A stretch of 5,257 bases of DNA, taken from assembly GCA_003153075.1 (NCBI GenBank), contig PMBW01000067.1, positions 16,159 to 21,415 of the forward strand. The letters run 5' to 3'. The notes below the pieces were generated by a model, which was given only the letters and a program-made list of their open reading frames with translations, was not told the origin of the DNA and made no database searches. The stretch is from Dehalococcoidia bacterium (lineage in GTDB: Bacteria > Chloroflexota > Dehalococcoidia > Dehalococcoidales > Fen-1064). Every line of letters starts with the position of its first letter. Position 1 is the first letter of the stretch. A program made the position numbers and the translations under genes. Positions 1 to 5,257 of the stretch are shown here, piece after piece.

Positions 1-768
1 AAAAAGGGCAATTGTGTTAATTTCGCGTCTGCCATGGTCACGATGCTGCGCTCTGTTGGTGTGCCGGCCAGGTTCTGTACCGGTTATCTGCACGGCGACT
101 ACGATAAAAAGACGGACAAATACATCGTACGGGGCAAACAGGCCCATGCCTGGGCGGAGGTTTATTTCCCCGGCTACGGCTGGATTCAGGTAGAAACAAC
201 ACCGGATTCCAGCGGAAATATCAACAGCGATCCTTTAGTTGATGATGCCACCTTTGATTTCACCGATAACGCGTCTCCTGATATTACGGCTGATTTACTC
301 CCTGAAGACCTCGGTCCATACCCTGCGCCTGTTTCCGCGCCGGCAAATCACAATGCCACTCCATGGATATTGTTAGCGGTAGTCGGCGGGCTGTTCGGTT
401 TGGTTGTCAGCACCAGGAAAGTGTTTGATGTCAAGGTCGGACGGTTGGTGAGTGTAAAAAATCCCTCCGAAGCCTATGCTCGGATGTGTTACCTGGCTGC
501 GTTCAGTAAAGCAGGCCCGGCCGCACAGGAAACGCCTCTGGAATATTCCCGGCGGCTGGCGAAGGTCATCAACGGCTACGGTGATGATATCGATAACATT
601 ACCCGTTCCTATTCTACCGTCCGCTACAGCCAGCGCAAAGAGATGACCGGAGAGAACGAAAAGAATAAATTGAAAGAATCATGGAAAGAGGTCTGCCTCA
701 AATTGATCAGACGGCGGCTGCAGGCCAGGAAATGGTTCCTGGTCAGACTGCTCTGGAACCCGAAGTAA
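1..768 (+). CDS. Transglutaminase-like membrane protein with DUF4129-like tail (TgpA-type), 5' truncated
   Basis: The frame is open from the first base, so the start lies upstream; 255 codons are visible. Numbering from window codon 1, residues 3-29 match the transglutaminase core: G-N-C with the presumed nucleophile Cys5, then FASAM, MLRSVGVPAR and GY. The presumed catalytic His49 sits in HAWAEVYFPGYGW. The usual third-residue site reads VETTP, with Glu65 where many relatives have Asp; the VExTP form also occurs in this family. A Pro/Ala-rich linker leads to a membrane segment at about 121-136, then a basic tail with ETPLEYSRRL (177-186) typical of DUF4129. In known proteins of this layout a multi-pass DUF3488 region precedes the core; here it would be outside the window. 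The core is expected outside the membrane, acting as a protease or transglutaminase on unknown substrates. Such genes often neighbour MoxR ATPase and DUF58 genes, but none is visible downstream, where the convergent response regulator gene lies. Family assignment is firm; substrate is unknown. Confidence 0.88.
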   Translation, partial: KKGNCVNFASAMVTMLRSVGVPARFCTGYLHGDYDKKTDKYIVRGKQAHAWAEVYFPGYGWIQVETTPDSSGNINSDPLVDDATFDFTDNASPDITADLLPEDLGPYPAPVSAPANHNATPWILLAVVGGLFGLVVSTRKVFDVKVGRLVSVKNPSEAYARMCYLAAFSKAGPAAQETPLEYSRRLAKVINGYGDDIDNITRSYSTVRYSQRKEMTGENEKNKLKESWKEVCLKLIRRRLQARKWFLVRLLWNPK

Positions 769-811
769 TGGACAGGCGCAATCCCGGTTGGTAAGGATAG
801 CGGTACAATTA

Positions 812-833
812 TTGCTTATTCGTGCATAAGCAA
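812..833. repeat. Perfect 8-bp inverted repeat in the convergent gap (possible weak bidirectional terminator)
   Basis: TTGCTTAT (812-819) and ATAAGCAA (826-833) are exact reverse complements around the 6-base loop TCGTGC. The hairpin lies 44 bp after the stop of the transglutaminase-like gene and 108 bp beyond the stop of the response regulator gene on the other strand, where a shared terminator would be expected. Neither side has a real T-run after the stem, and the stem is AT-rich, so it is not a convincing intrinsic terminator. The rest of 769-940 holds no supported gene. It has a second, imperfect stem (883-888 with 893-898, one mismatch) and the 10-bp palindrome TGCATATGCA at 900-909. 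Confidence 0.45.
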
Positions 834-940
834 CCAATAGAATGGAATAATCAGATAATGAAAGCTATGTCTAAATTCATATGGTTGCCGGGGCATCCTT
901 GCATATGCACTGTTTTATCTTTAAAGGTATAGCGACATCT

Positions 941-1582
941 CTAAACCATGTCCAGCCCGTGTTGAATCGCCATAACGGCGGCCTGCATGCGGTCGGAGAC
1001 ACCTAGCTTTGTAACGATCGAACTGATGTGATTTCTGACCGTGCCTTCGGACAAAAACAGCTTTTTGGCGATATCCTCGTTACTGAGGCCCTTAGCCAGA
1101 AGCTGTAATACCTCGATTTCGCGCTGGGTCAACTTATCCGTCAGCACAGCAGCCGGTTTCTTTTTACCGCCGGTGATTTCTCCCAGCAACTTTCCCGCGA
1201 CGGACGGGTCGATGAAAGTTTTGCCTTCTACTGTGCCCCGGATGGCGTTGAGCACTTCTTCACGGGTAGCGTCTTTTAACAGATAACCGGAAGCGCCCGC
1301 GCGGATGGCTTCAAGGACCCAATCTTCAGTGCCGAAGGTGGTCAGCACCAGCACTTTAACCGTGGGAAATCTGGCTTTTATCTGCCGGGTAGCATCTACC
1401 CCGTTCATGACCGGCATTTTCAGATCCATCATCACCAGGTCTGGTTGCTTTTGCGCAACCATTTCCACCGCTTCCGCGCCGTCAACGGCAATACCGACAA
1501 TTTCGATGTCCTTTTCCAGTTTCAGCAGCAACTCGAGCCCGTCCCGCACAATGTCCTGATCGTCGCAGATAATTACTTTCAT
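941..1582 (-). CDS. NarL/FixJ-family two-component response regulator (REC + LuxR-type HTH)
   Basis: At 213 residues this is the normal length for a NarL/FixJ-type DNA-binding response regulator. The receiver domain spans about residues 2-118: acidic pair Asp7-Asp8, phospho-acceptor Asp53 in MMDLKMPVMNG, switch Thr81 in VLTTFG, and Lys103 in GYLLKDAT. A short Lys-rich linker (about 138-148) leads to a GerE/LuxR-type helix-turn-helix at about 151-207, with LTQREIEVLQLLAKGLSN, the recognition-helix region SEGTVRNHISSI and KLGVSDR. All key phosphorylation residues are intact. The ATG overlaps the kinase stop codon as ATGA, and GGAG inside the kinase end sits 8 bases before it, so translation is probably coupled and the kinase is the likely phosphodonor. 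It is expected to dimerise when phosphorylated and bind inverted or direct half-sites. Targets are unknown; the divergent region 2815-3004 is the obvious candidate. Domain assignment is very secure; pathway is not. Confidence 0.97.
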   Translation of the reverse strand: MKVIICDDQDIVRDGLELLLKLEKDIEIVGIAVDGAEAVEMVAQKQPDLVMMDLKMPVMNGVDATRQIKARFPTVKVLVLTTFGTEDWVLEAIRAGASGYLLKDATREEVLNAIRGTVEGKTFIDPSVAGKLLGEITGGKKKPAAVLTDKLTQREIEVLQLLAKGLSNEDIAKKLFLSEGTVRNHISSIVTKLGVSDRMQAAVMAIQHGLDMV

Positions 1583-2814
1583 TGCTCTTTCTCCACTACA
1601 ATCAATTGCACCGTTGTTCCGCTCCCCGGTTGGCTTTTAATATTTAGCTCTCCGTTGACCATTTGCACACGCTCTTTCATGCCCAACAAGCCGAAGCATT
1701 TATCTTCATTCTTCCCGTTAACATCAAAACCCACGCCGTCGTCCTGTATGATGAGAGTCACCATATTCTCTTGCAACACCAAATGTACCGTTAACGTCTT
1801 CGCCCCGGCATGTTTGATGACATTGGTAATTGCTTCCTGTGCCACTCTGAAAACGCATTGCTCTTTGTCGGGCGATAATGCGGGTTTGGTAGCAGGCAGC
1901 GCCAGGTCAAGCGTAAGACCTGTGTGAATCGCGGCATCTTCGGCCATCTGTTTTAATGCCGGCACCAACCCCAATTCCTCCAGCGGCTTGGCGCGTAACG
2001 CCATTAGCACCCGGCGCGTTTCCTCTAAACCGGACCGCGCAGCCGCCAGGGAAACATCCAGTCTTTTCCGAGCGGTAACCGGATCGACGTCCCAGTAGGC
2101 TTTCATCGTTTCCAGCTGCACGGAGAGACCGCTCAGGGTGTGGCTAAGCGTATCGTGGAGTTCCTGGGCGATGCGGTTGCGTTCCTTGCTGACGGCAAGG
2201 TCTTCCAGCGTCCGGGCATAGTTGGTTAATTTCAGATTGGCTTCTTCCAGCGAACGCCGCTGATTACGCAGCCAGCCCACCATTACACTGATGAAAAGCC
2301 CCACCACCAGAAATGTGAAAACCTGGCTCATCACCGCGAACAGCGCAGCGCTCAACGCGGGATTATCACTCGGCACGACTGCCAGTATAATGATAACGTT
2401 CACCACAGCTACCGCTAGGCCAAAAATCAATATATGCTGCCACTTATACTGCCAGGCTGTCAGCAGCAGCGCAATTAAAAGAAACGGCACAGCTCGGGAA
2501 AACAGGGCCTCCGGCGGCGGCAGCGGATTTGGAAATATCATTCTGACGGCGATCTGGTTGGCGAAAATGGGCAAGATACTGATCAGGCAAATCAGCAGTG
2601 GTAAAAACACCTTGCCCAGCTTATTCTGGATCCACGGCCAGAAGGCAATTAACAGGAAAAAGAGCGCAATACCAAAATCGGCGAAATAGGAAAACTGCTC
2701 CACTCGCCCGGGGGACTTCAGCGTGTAATCAATTACCACGGAAAGCGCAAAGTAGGCCAGCCAGATAATGACGGCTACCCGCAGCAATTTCACTACATCG
2801 GTGTTCTTCTTCAT
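1579..2814 (-). CDS. Membrane sensor histidine kinase, HisKA_3/NarX-type
   Basis: The protein has 411 residues. The N-terminal half is almost entirely hydrophobic, with about six membrane segments (roughly 13-30, 44-61, 69-91, 108-121, 127-147, 155-181) and only short loops; the longest, around 92-107, is Pro-rich. There is no separate extracellular sensor domain, HAMP or PAS. A probable coiled linker (185-210) leads to the HisKA_3 dimerisation domain, with phospho-accepting His220 in RIAQELHDTLSHTLSG. The ATPase domain shows the N-box QEAITNVIKHA (Glu327, Asn331), the G1 motif DDGVGFD (358-364), FGLLGMKERV (374-383) and PGSGTT (396-401). All catalytic motifs are intact. It should autophosphorylate in the cytoplasm and pass phosphate to the regulator encoded by the overlapping downstream gene. 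A TAG stop lies six codons upstream with no other start codon between, so ATG 2814 is the start. No Shine-Dalgarno is seen at normal spacing. The signal is unknown; the architecture suggests sensing within or at the membrane. Confidence 0.96.
   Translation of the reverse strand: MKKNTDVVKLLRVAVIIWLAYFALSVVIDYTLKSPGRVEQFSYFADFGIALFFLLIAFWPWIQNKLGKVFLPLLICLISILPIFANQIAVRMIFPNPLPPPEALFSRAVPFLLIALLLTAWQYKWQHILIFGLAVAVVNVIIILAVVPSDNPALSAALFAVMSQVFTFLVVGLFISVMVGWLRNQRRSLEEANLKLTNYARTLEDLAVSKERNRIAQELHDTLSHTLSGLSVQLETMKAYWDVDPVTARKRLDVSLAAARSGLEETRRVLMALRAKPLEELGLVPALKQMAEDAAIHTGLTLDLALPATKPALSPDKEQCVFRVAQEAITNVIKHAGAKTLTVHLVLQENMVTLIIQDDGVGFDVNGKNEDKCFGLLGMKERVQMVNGELNIKSQPGSGTTVQLIVVEKEQ
1591..1594 (-). 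promoter_or_regulatory. Ribosome binding site of the response regulator, inside the kinase coding end
   Basis: On the minus strand GGAG lies within the last codons of the kinase gene, 8 bases before the response regulator ATG (1582-1580). Together with the 4-bp ATGA overlap this fixes the start and supports translational coupling of the pair. Confidence 0.75.
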
Positions 2815-2820
2815 GGCCGT

Positions 2821-2849
2821 ATTATAGTCCTAACACCCTGGCTTTTAAA
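2821..2849 (-). promoter_or_regulatory. Predicted sigma-70-type promoter of the kinase-regulator operon, giving a leaderless mRNA
   Basis: Read on the minus strand, TTTAAA (2849-2844, 4 of 6 matches to the -35 consensus) is followed after exactly 17 bases by a perfect -10 TATAAT (2826-2821). Six bases, ACGGCC, then separate the -10 from the kinase ATG, so transcription would be expected to begin at or next to the A of ATG. This agrees with the absence of a Shine-Dalgarno before that start. The promoter is inferred from motif and position only. Confidence 0.6.
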
Positions 2850-2858
2850 TCCGTATAA

Positions 2859-2899
2859 TGCACTACAACCCATGCAAATTGCACGTTTTTTCGTGCAAT
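2859..2899. promoter_or_regulatory. Candidate operator: four TGCA half-sites including an 8-bp inverted repeat
   Basis: TGCA occurs at 2859, 2873, 2880 and 2894, spaced 14, 7 and 14 bp, so that sites one and three, and two and four, are each 21 bp (about two helical turns) apart. The last two lie in a perfect inverted repeat, ATTGCACG (2878-2885) and CGTGCAAT (2892-2899), around a T6 loop. Sites two and three form TGCAAATTGCA, symmetric about its central A. The T-run is in the loop rather than after the stem, so this is not an intrinsic terminator. It lies just upstream of the kinase promoter and between the divergent operons, fitting a binding site for a dimeric regulator. A TATAAT is also present on the plus strand at 2854-2859, without a recognisable -35. 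I found no convincing plus-strand promoter; the best alternative, TTGATT (2927-2932) with TTTAAG (2951-2956), is weak. Confidence 0.45.
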
Positions 2900-2991
2900 A
2901 TTCACGGTACAAACAATTGAATCGTGTTGATTTCACTTTCGGCGCTCTTTTTTAAGTTGTAAACTGGTGACAAAGAATCACAAATCGCGCC

Positions 2992-2995
2992 GGAG
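2992..2995 (+). promoter_or_regulatory. Ribosome binding site that decides the start of the SUMF1-fold gene
   Basis: GGAG ends directly against the in-frame ATG at 2996, too close to serve it, but is 9 bases before the next in-frame ATG at 3005. The start at 3005 is therefore preferred, and it gives a signal peptide beginning MKKLALAIAF. Confidence 0.7.
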
Positions 2996-3004
2996 ATGAA
3001 ATAT

Positions 3005-4291
3005 ATGAAGAAACTGGCATTGGCTATCGCCTTCATAACCCTGCTTATTTCTGCGGGTACGGCCTGCACCGCAACCGGTACGCAGACATCTTCCAGCACA
3101 TCAATGCAAGCGCCTCCCTCCGTTTTATCTACTGCGGAAACCCGTCCAACCCAAACTTCAGTTCCAGTAAATACGGCGGTCACGGCTAAGTCTATAACCA
3201 CTGCGGTCGCTTTAACTCCGGTTTCATCGCTGCAAGTCAGCCTGGTGCAGATTCCCGGCGGGCAGTTTGAAATGGGAGACCATTATGGTTTCGTCGACCC
3301 GCAGCACCCCACTGATGAAACTCCCATTCACAACGTCACAATCAGCACATTTTACATGGATAAGTTCGACATTACTGTGCAGCAATATTGCGACTTCTTG
3401 AACTCTGTCATGTCACATGGACAAATCACGGTCGGTGGCGGAAAATATTACGTCAGCGGCGGACCGCGGGATTCGATTGTTGCCAGCAGCGGGATTGTTT
3501 ACCTGAAAGGAAGCACGGATTACCTCTTTCTGACATTACAGGCGTATAACCACAGCACGATCAGCTGGGACGGGCAAAAGTTCTCGGTTCTCGACAATCG
3601 GGGCAATCATCCGGCAACCGGTGTCTCCTGGTTCGGCGCGGCTGCTTACTGCAACTGGCTCAGCATCAGGGACGGCTATCAACCCTGCTATAAAACATCA
3701 ACATGGGATTGCGACTTCACTAAAAACGGGTACCGGCTGCCCACCGAAGCGGAATGGGAATACGCTGCCCGGGGAGGGCAAACCAATCCCTATTATAATT
3801 ACCCCTGGGGTAATGACGCCGACAAAACCAAAGCTAACTGGCCGAACTCCGGCGACCCCTTTGAAGCCGGGGCTCTGCCGCTGACTACGCCGGTGGGTTT
3901 TTATAACGGTCAATTACAGCGTAAAGCGGATTTTAACTGGCCCGGCAGCCAGGATACCTATCAGACCGCGAACGGGGCCAACGCGTACGGCCTGTACGAT
4001 ATGGCCGGTAATGTCTGGCAGTGGTGCAATGACTGGTACCAGACGGATTATTACAAGGTCAGTCCGGCCAAAGATCCCACCGGACCTGCAATGGCACAGG
4101 CCAGCCCGATGCCGGACGGCAAAATATACCGCTGTATGCGCGGCGGTAACTGGTACAACGGCGAACCGGACAAATTGAATCCGTCCGTGGATAACGGGCA
4201 TTCCCGTGTCTCTAACCGCGACCCGGCTTATTACCTGGGGCAGGAGGAATTTCAAAACTCAGAGGTCGGTTTCCGGGTTGTGCGGCGGTAA
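3005..4291 (+). CDS. Exported SUMF1/FGE-fold protein (formylglycine-generating-enzyme family), probable lipoprotein, lacking the FGE cysteines
   Basis: From ATG 3005 the product has 428 residues; the in-frame ATG at 2996 would add three. A signal peptide (1-20) ends in SAGTAC: Cys21 could be lipidated, although Gly at -3 is not a standard lipobox. A Thr/Ser/Pro-rich linker runs to about 75. The SUMF1 domain fills 80-428, with IPGGQFEMGD (83-92), ETPIHNVTISTFYMDKFDIT (105-124), HPATGVSWFGAAAYCNWLS (202-220), RLPTEAEWEYAARGG (244-258), PWGN (267-270), YGLYDMAGNVWQWCNDW (328-344), MRGGNW (378-383) and the terminal EVGFRVVRR. A stretch at about 137-198, longer than in minimal members, separates the first two blocks. 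Genuine aerobic FGE has two cysteines shortly after the RGGSW motif; here that stretch reads RGGNWYNGEP and has no Cys, so sulfatase activation is unlikely. The family also includes other enzymes and binding proteins, and function here is open. It is the first gene of an operon with the sulfotransferase-family gene 28 bp downstream. Confidence 0.9.
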   Translation: MKKLALAIAFITLLISAGTACTATGTQTSSSTSMQAPPSVLSTAETRPTQTSVPVNTAVTAKSITTAVALTPVSSLQVSLVQIPGGQFEMGDHYGFVDPQHPTDETPIHNVTISTFYMDKFDITVQQYCDFLNSVMSHGQITVGGGKYYVSGGPRDSIVASSGIVYLKGSTDYLFLTLQAYNHSTISWDGQKFSVLDNRGNHPATGVSWFGAAAYCNWLSIRDGYQPCYKTSTWDCDFTKNGYRLPTEAEWEYAARGGQTNPYYNYPWGNDADKTKANWPNSGDPFEAGALPLTTPVGFYNGQLQRKADFNWPGSQDTYQTANGANAYGLYDMAGNVWQWCNDWYQTDYYKVSPAKDPTGPAMAQASPMPDGKIYRCMRGGNWYNGEPDKLNPSVDNGHSRVSNRDPAYYLGQEEFQNSEVGFRVVRR

Positions 4292-4305
4292 AAGAATAAC
4301 TATTT

Positions 4306-4310
4306 GGAGG
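4306..4310 (+). promoter_or_regulatory. Strong ribosome binding site of the sulfotransferase-family gene
   Basis: GGAGG lies 9 bases before the ATG at 4320, in the 28-bp gap after the SUMF1-fold stop codon. It fixes the start of the downstream gene. The short gap, with no terminator hairpin in it, supports cotranscription. Confidence 0.8.
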
Positions 4311-4319
4311 TTTATTTTG

Positions 4320-5257
4320 ATGAAGAAGAAATTAATATTTTTGATTGCGCTTATAATGACCGTTGTTTTGTCCGGTTGCGGTACAGCGTCATCTACATCC
4401 GTGACAAGTCAGGTAGCGGCTGCGGTCACTTCGCAGACATTAACAATCACCACTGCAATGGCAGAATCGACAACAACAACTAAAAAACCAAAAACAACCG
4501 CAGTCACGACTCCGACCATTTCCGCTTCCACGTTTTTAGCTACCGATCCGGCCCAGACTGTGGGACTATTTTTGAACGACCCGCGCGCATTTGCAGGTTA
4601 CACTTTACTCGCTCCCAAGCAATATACCTCGACGTATCTTATTGATAATAACGGCAAAATAGTGCACCAGTGGACGGCGAGTAAATATCCGCCCGGTCAG
4701 TCCGCCTACCTGCTTCCAAATGGAAATCTAATTCGTGCGTGCTCGGTCAAGAACCCTGATTTAACTACCGGCGGCGGTGAAGGCGGCAGGATCGAGGAAT
4801 TCAACTGGGACGGAACAATGGTCTGGTCGCTGGATTACACAACCCCTTTGTATATGCAGCACCACGACTTCGTCGTACTCCCTAACGGTAATATCCTGAT
4901 GCTGGTAGTGGAAAAGAAAACCTATGACGAAGCGATTGCCGCCGGATTTGACCCATCAAAACTGAACGGTGAAATTAAGAGCCAGGGCTATATGGTGCCG
5001 GACTCTATCGTTGAGATCAAACCCACACTGCCCAGCGGCGGCACTGTGGTCTGGTCGTGGCATGTCTGGGACCACCTCGTCCAGAGTTACTCGTCATCTA
5101 AATCAAATTATGGCGTAATCGCGGCGCATCCGGAGTTAATTGACCCCAACGGCGGCGGGCAAATACCCGCTTTCTGGAACCACATGAATTCGATCACCTA
5201 TAATACCGCTCTGGACCAGGTGATGGTCAGCGTACGCGGTAATAGTGAAATATGGAT
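4320..5257 (+). CDS. Aryl-sulfate sulfotransferase (ASST) family lipoprotein, 3' truncated
   Basis: The frame is open from ATG 4320 to the window end, giving 312 complete codons without a stop. The signal peptide MKKKLIFLIALIMTVVLSGC has a standard LSGC lipobox with Cys20, so the protein is predicted to be lipid-anchored outside the membrane. A Thr/Ser/Ala-rich tether follows to about residue 75. From about 90 the sequence shows ASST propeller-like strands: STYLIDNNGKIVHQW (104-118), LLPNGNLIRA (131-140), GRIEEFNWDGTMVWSLD (156-172), HHDFVVLPNGNIL (181-193), DSIVEIKP (228-235) and VVWSWHVWDHL (243-253). The stretch NHMNSITYN to SVRGNSEIW (287-312) matches the conserved active-site block; His288 and Arg306 are 18 apart, as I recall for His356 and Arg374 of the uropathogenic E. 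coli enzyme, and His181/182 may match its His252. The sulfated catalytic His would lie beyond the window. Known members move sulfate between phenols without PAPS; the substrate here is unknown, and some family members may not be sulfotransferases. Confidence 0.87.
   Translation, partial: MKKKLIFLIALIMTVVLSGCGTASSTSVTSQVAAAVTSQTLTITTAMAESTTTTKKPKTTAVTTPTISASTFLATDPAQTVGLFLNDPRAFAGYTLLAPKQYTSTYLIDNNGKIVHQWTASKYPPGQSAYLLPNGNLIRACSVKNPDLTTGGGEGGRIEEFNWDGTMVWSLDYTTPLYMQHHDFVVLPNGNILMLVVEKKTYDEAIAAGFDPSKLNGEIKSQGYMVPDSIVEIKPTLPSGGTVVWSWHVWDHLVQSYSSSKSNYGVIAAHPELIDPNGGGQIPAFWNHMNSITYNTALDQVMVSVRGNSEIW

Noticed and set aside
1445..1927. Plus-strand open frame of 160 codons opposite the kinase and regulator genes
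   Set aside because: It overlaps two genes with complete, recognisable domains on the other strand, and its translation resembles no protein family. It is an antisense shadow.
2291..2689. Plus-strand open frame of 132 codons within the kinase membrane region
   Set aside because: The opposite strand encodes clear membrane helices joined in frame to an intact kinase core. The plus-strand product is low-complexity and unlike any known family.
2878..2899. Hairpin with a T6 tract considered as an intrinsic terminator
   Set aside because: The T-run is the loop between the stem arms rather than following the stem, and the site lies upstream of both divergent genes. An operator is a better reading.
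2902..3201. Minus-strand open frame of 99 codons across the divergent region and the signal-peptide region of the SUMF1-fold gene
   Set aside because: It has no family resemblance, lies opposite the start of a well-supported gene, and would occupy the promoter region.
4320..4547. Thr/Ser-rich stretch after the lipobox considered as a tandem repeat or frameshifted region
   Set aside because: No regular repeat unit is present. The frame runs without interruption from the signal peptide to the sulfotransferase motifs, so it is a flexible tether.
1..5257. CRISPR arrays, tRNA or rRNA genes, insertion sequences, attachment sites
   Set aside because: Reading both strands showed no regularly spaced direct repeats, no tRNA-like cloverleaf or rRNA segments, and no transposase or integrase motifs.

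Overview
The window looks like a bacterial chromosome segment of roughly balanced base composition, cut at both ends inside genes. Lipoprotein-type signals followed by long Ser/Thr/Ala linkers, a NarL-type two-component pair with a transmembrane-only sensor, and a transglutaminase/DUF4129 protein together suggest an anaerobe-rich phylum such as Chloroflexota (Dehalococcoidia or Anaerolineae-like). This is an inference from gene style, not from a marker gene, and confidence is modest.

Layout. Positions 1-768 (+) hold the C-terminal part of a membrane transglutaminase-like protein: catalytic core, one membrane segment, DUF4129-like tail. A 172-base convergent gap (769-940) follows, with a perfect 8-bp hairpin at 812-833 that may mark a transcript end. 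Positions 941-2814 (-) are a two-gene operon. A six-TM histidine kinase of the HisKA_3 class (2814 to 1579) overlaps its NarL/FixJ-type response regulator (1582 to 941) by 4 bp (ATGA). The divergent regulatory region 2815-3004 holds a promoter that would make the kinase mRNA leaderless, and a cluster of TGCA half-sites with an 8-bp inverted repeat. Positions 3005-5257 (+) are a second operon. Its first gene is a secreted, probably lipid-anchored SUMF1/FGE-fold protein. After a 28-bp gap comes a lipoprotein of the aryl-sulfate sulfotransferase (ASST) family, which runs off the end of the window.

How they may work together. The two-component pair and the SUMF1-ASST pair share one intergenic region, so a simple model is that the response regulator controls itself and the divergent exported operon through the TGCA/inverted-repeat sites. 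The SUMF1-fold protein keeps the family scaffold but lacks the two active-site cysteines of genuine formylglycine-generating enzyme, so it is probably not a sulfatase activator. Its pairing with a sulfotransferase-family lipoprotein is the most unusual feature here. I found no RNA genes, CRISPR arrays, insertion sequences or attachment sites.
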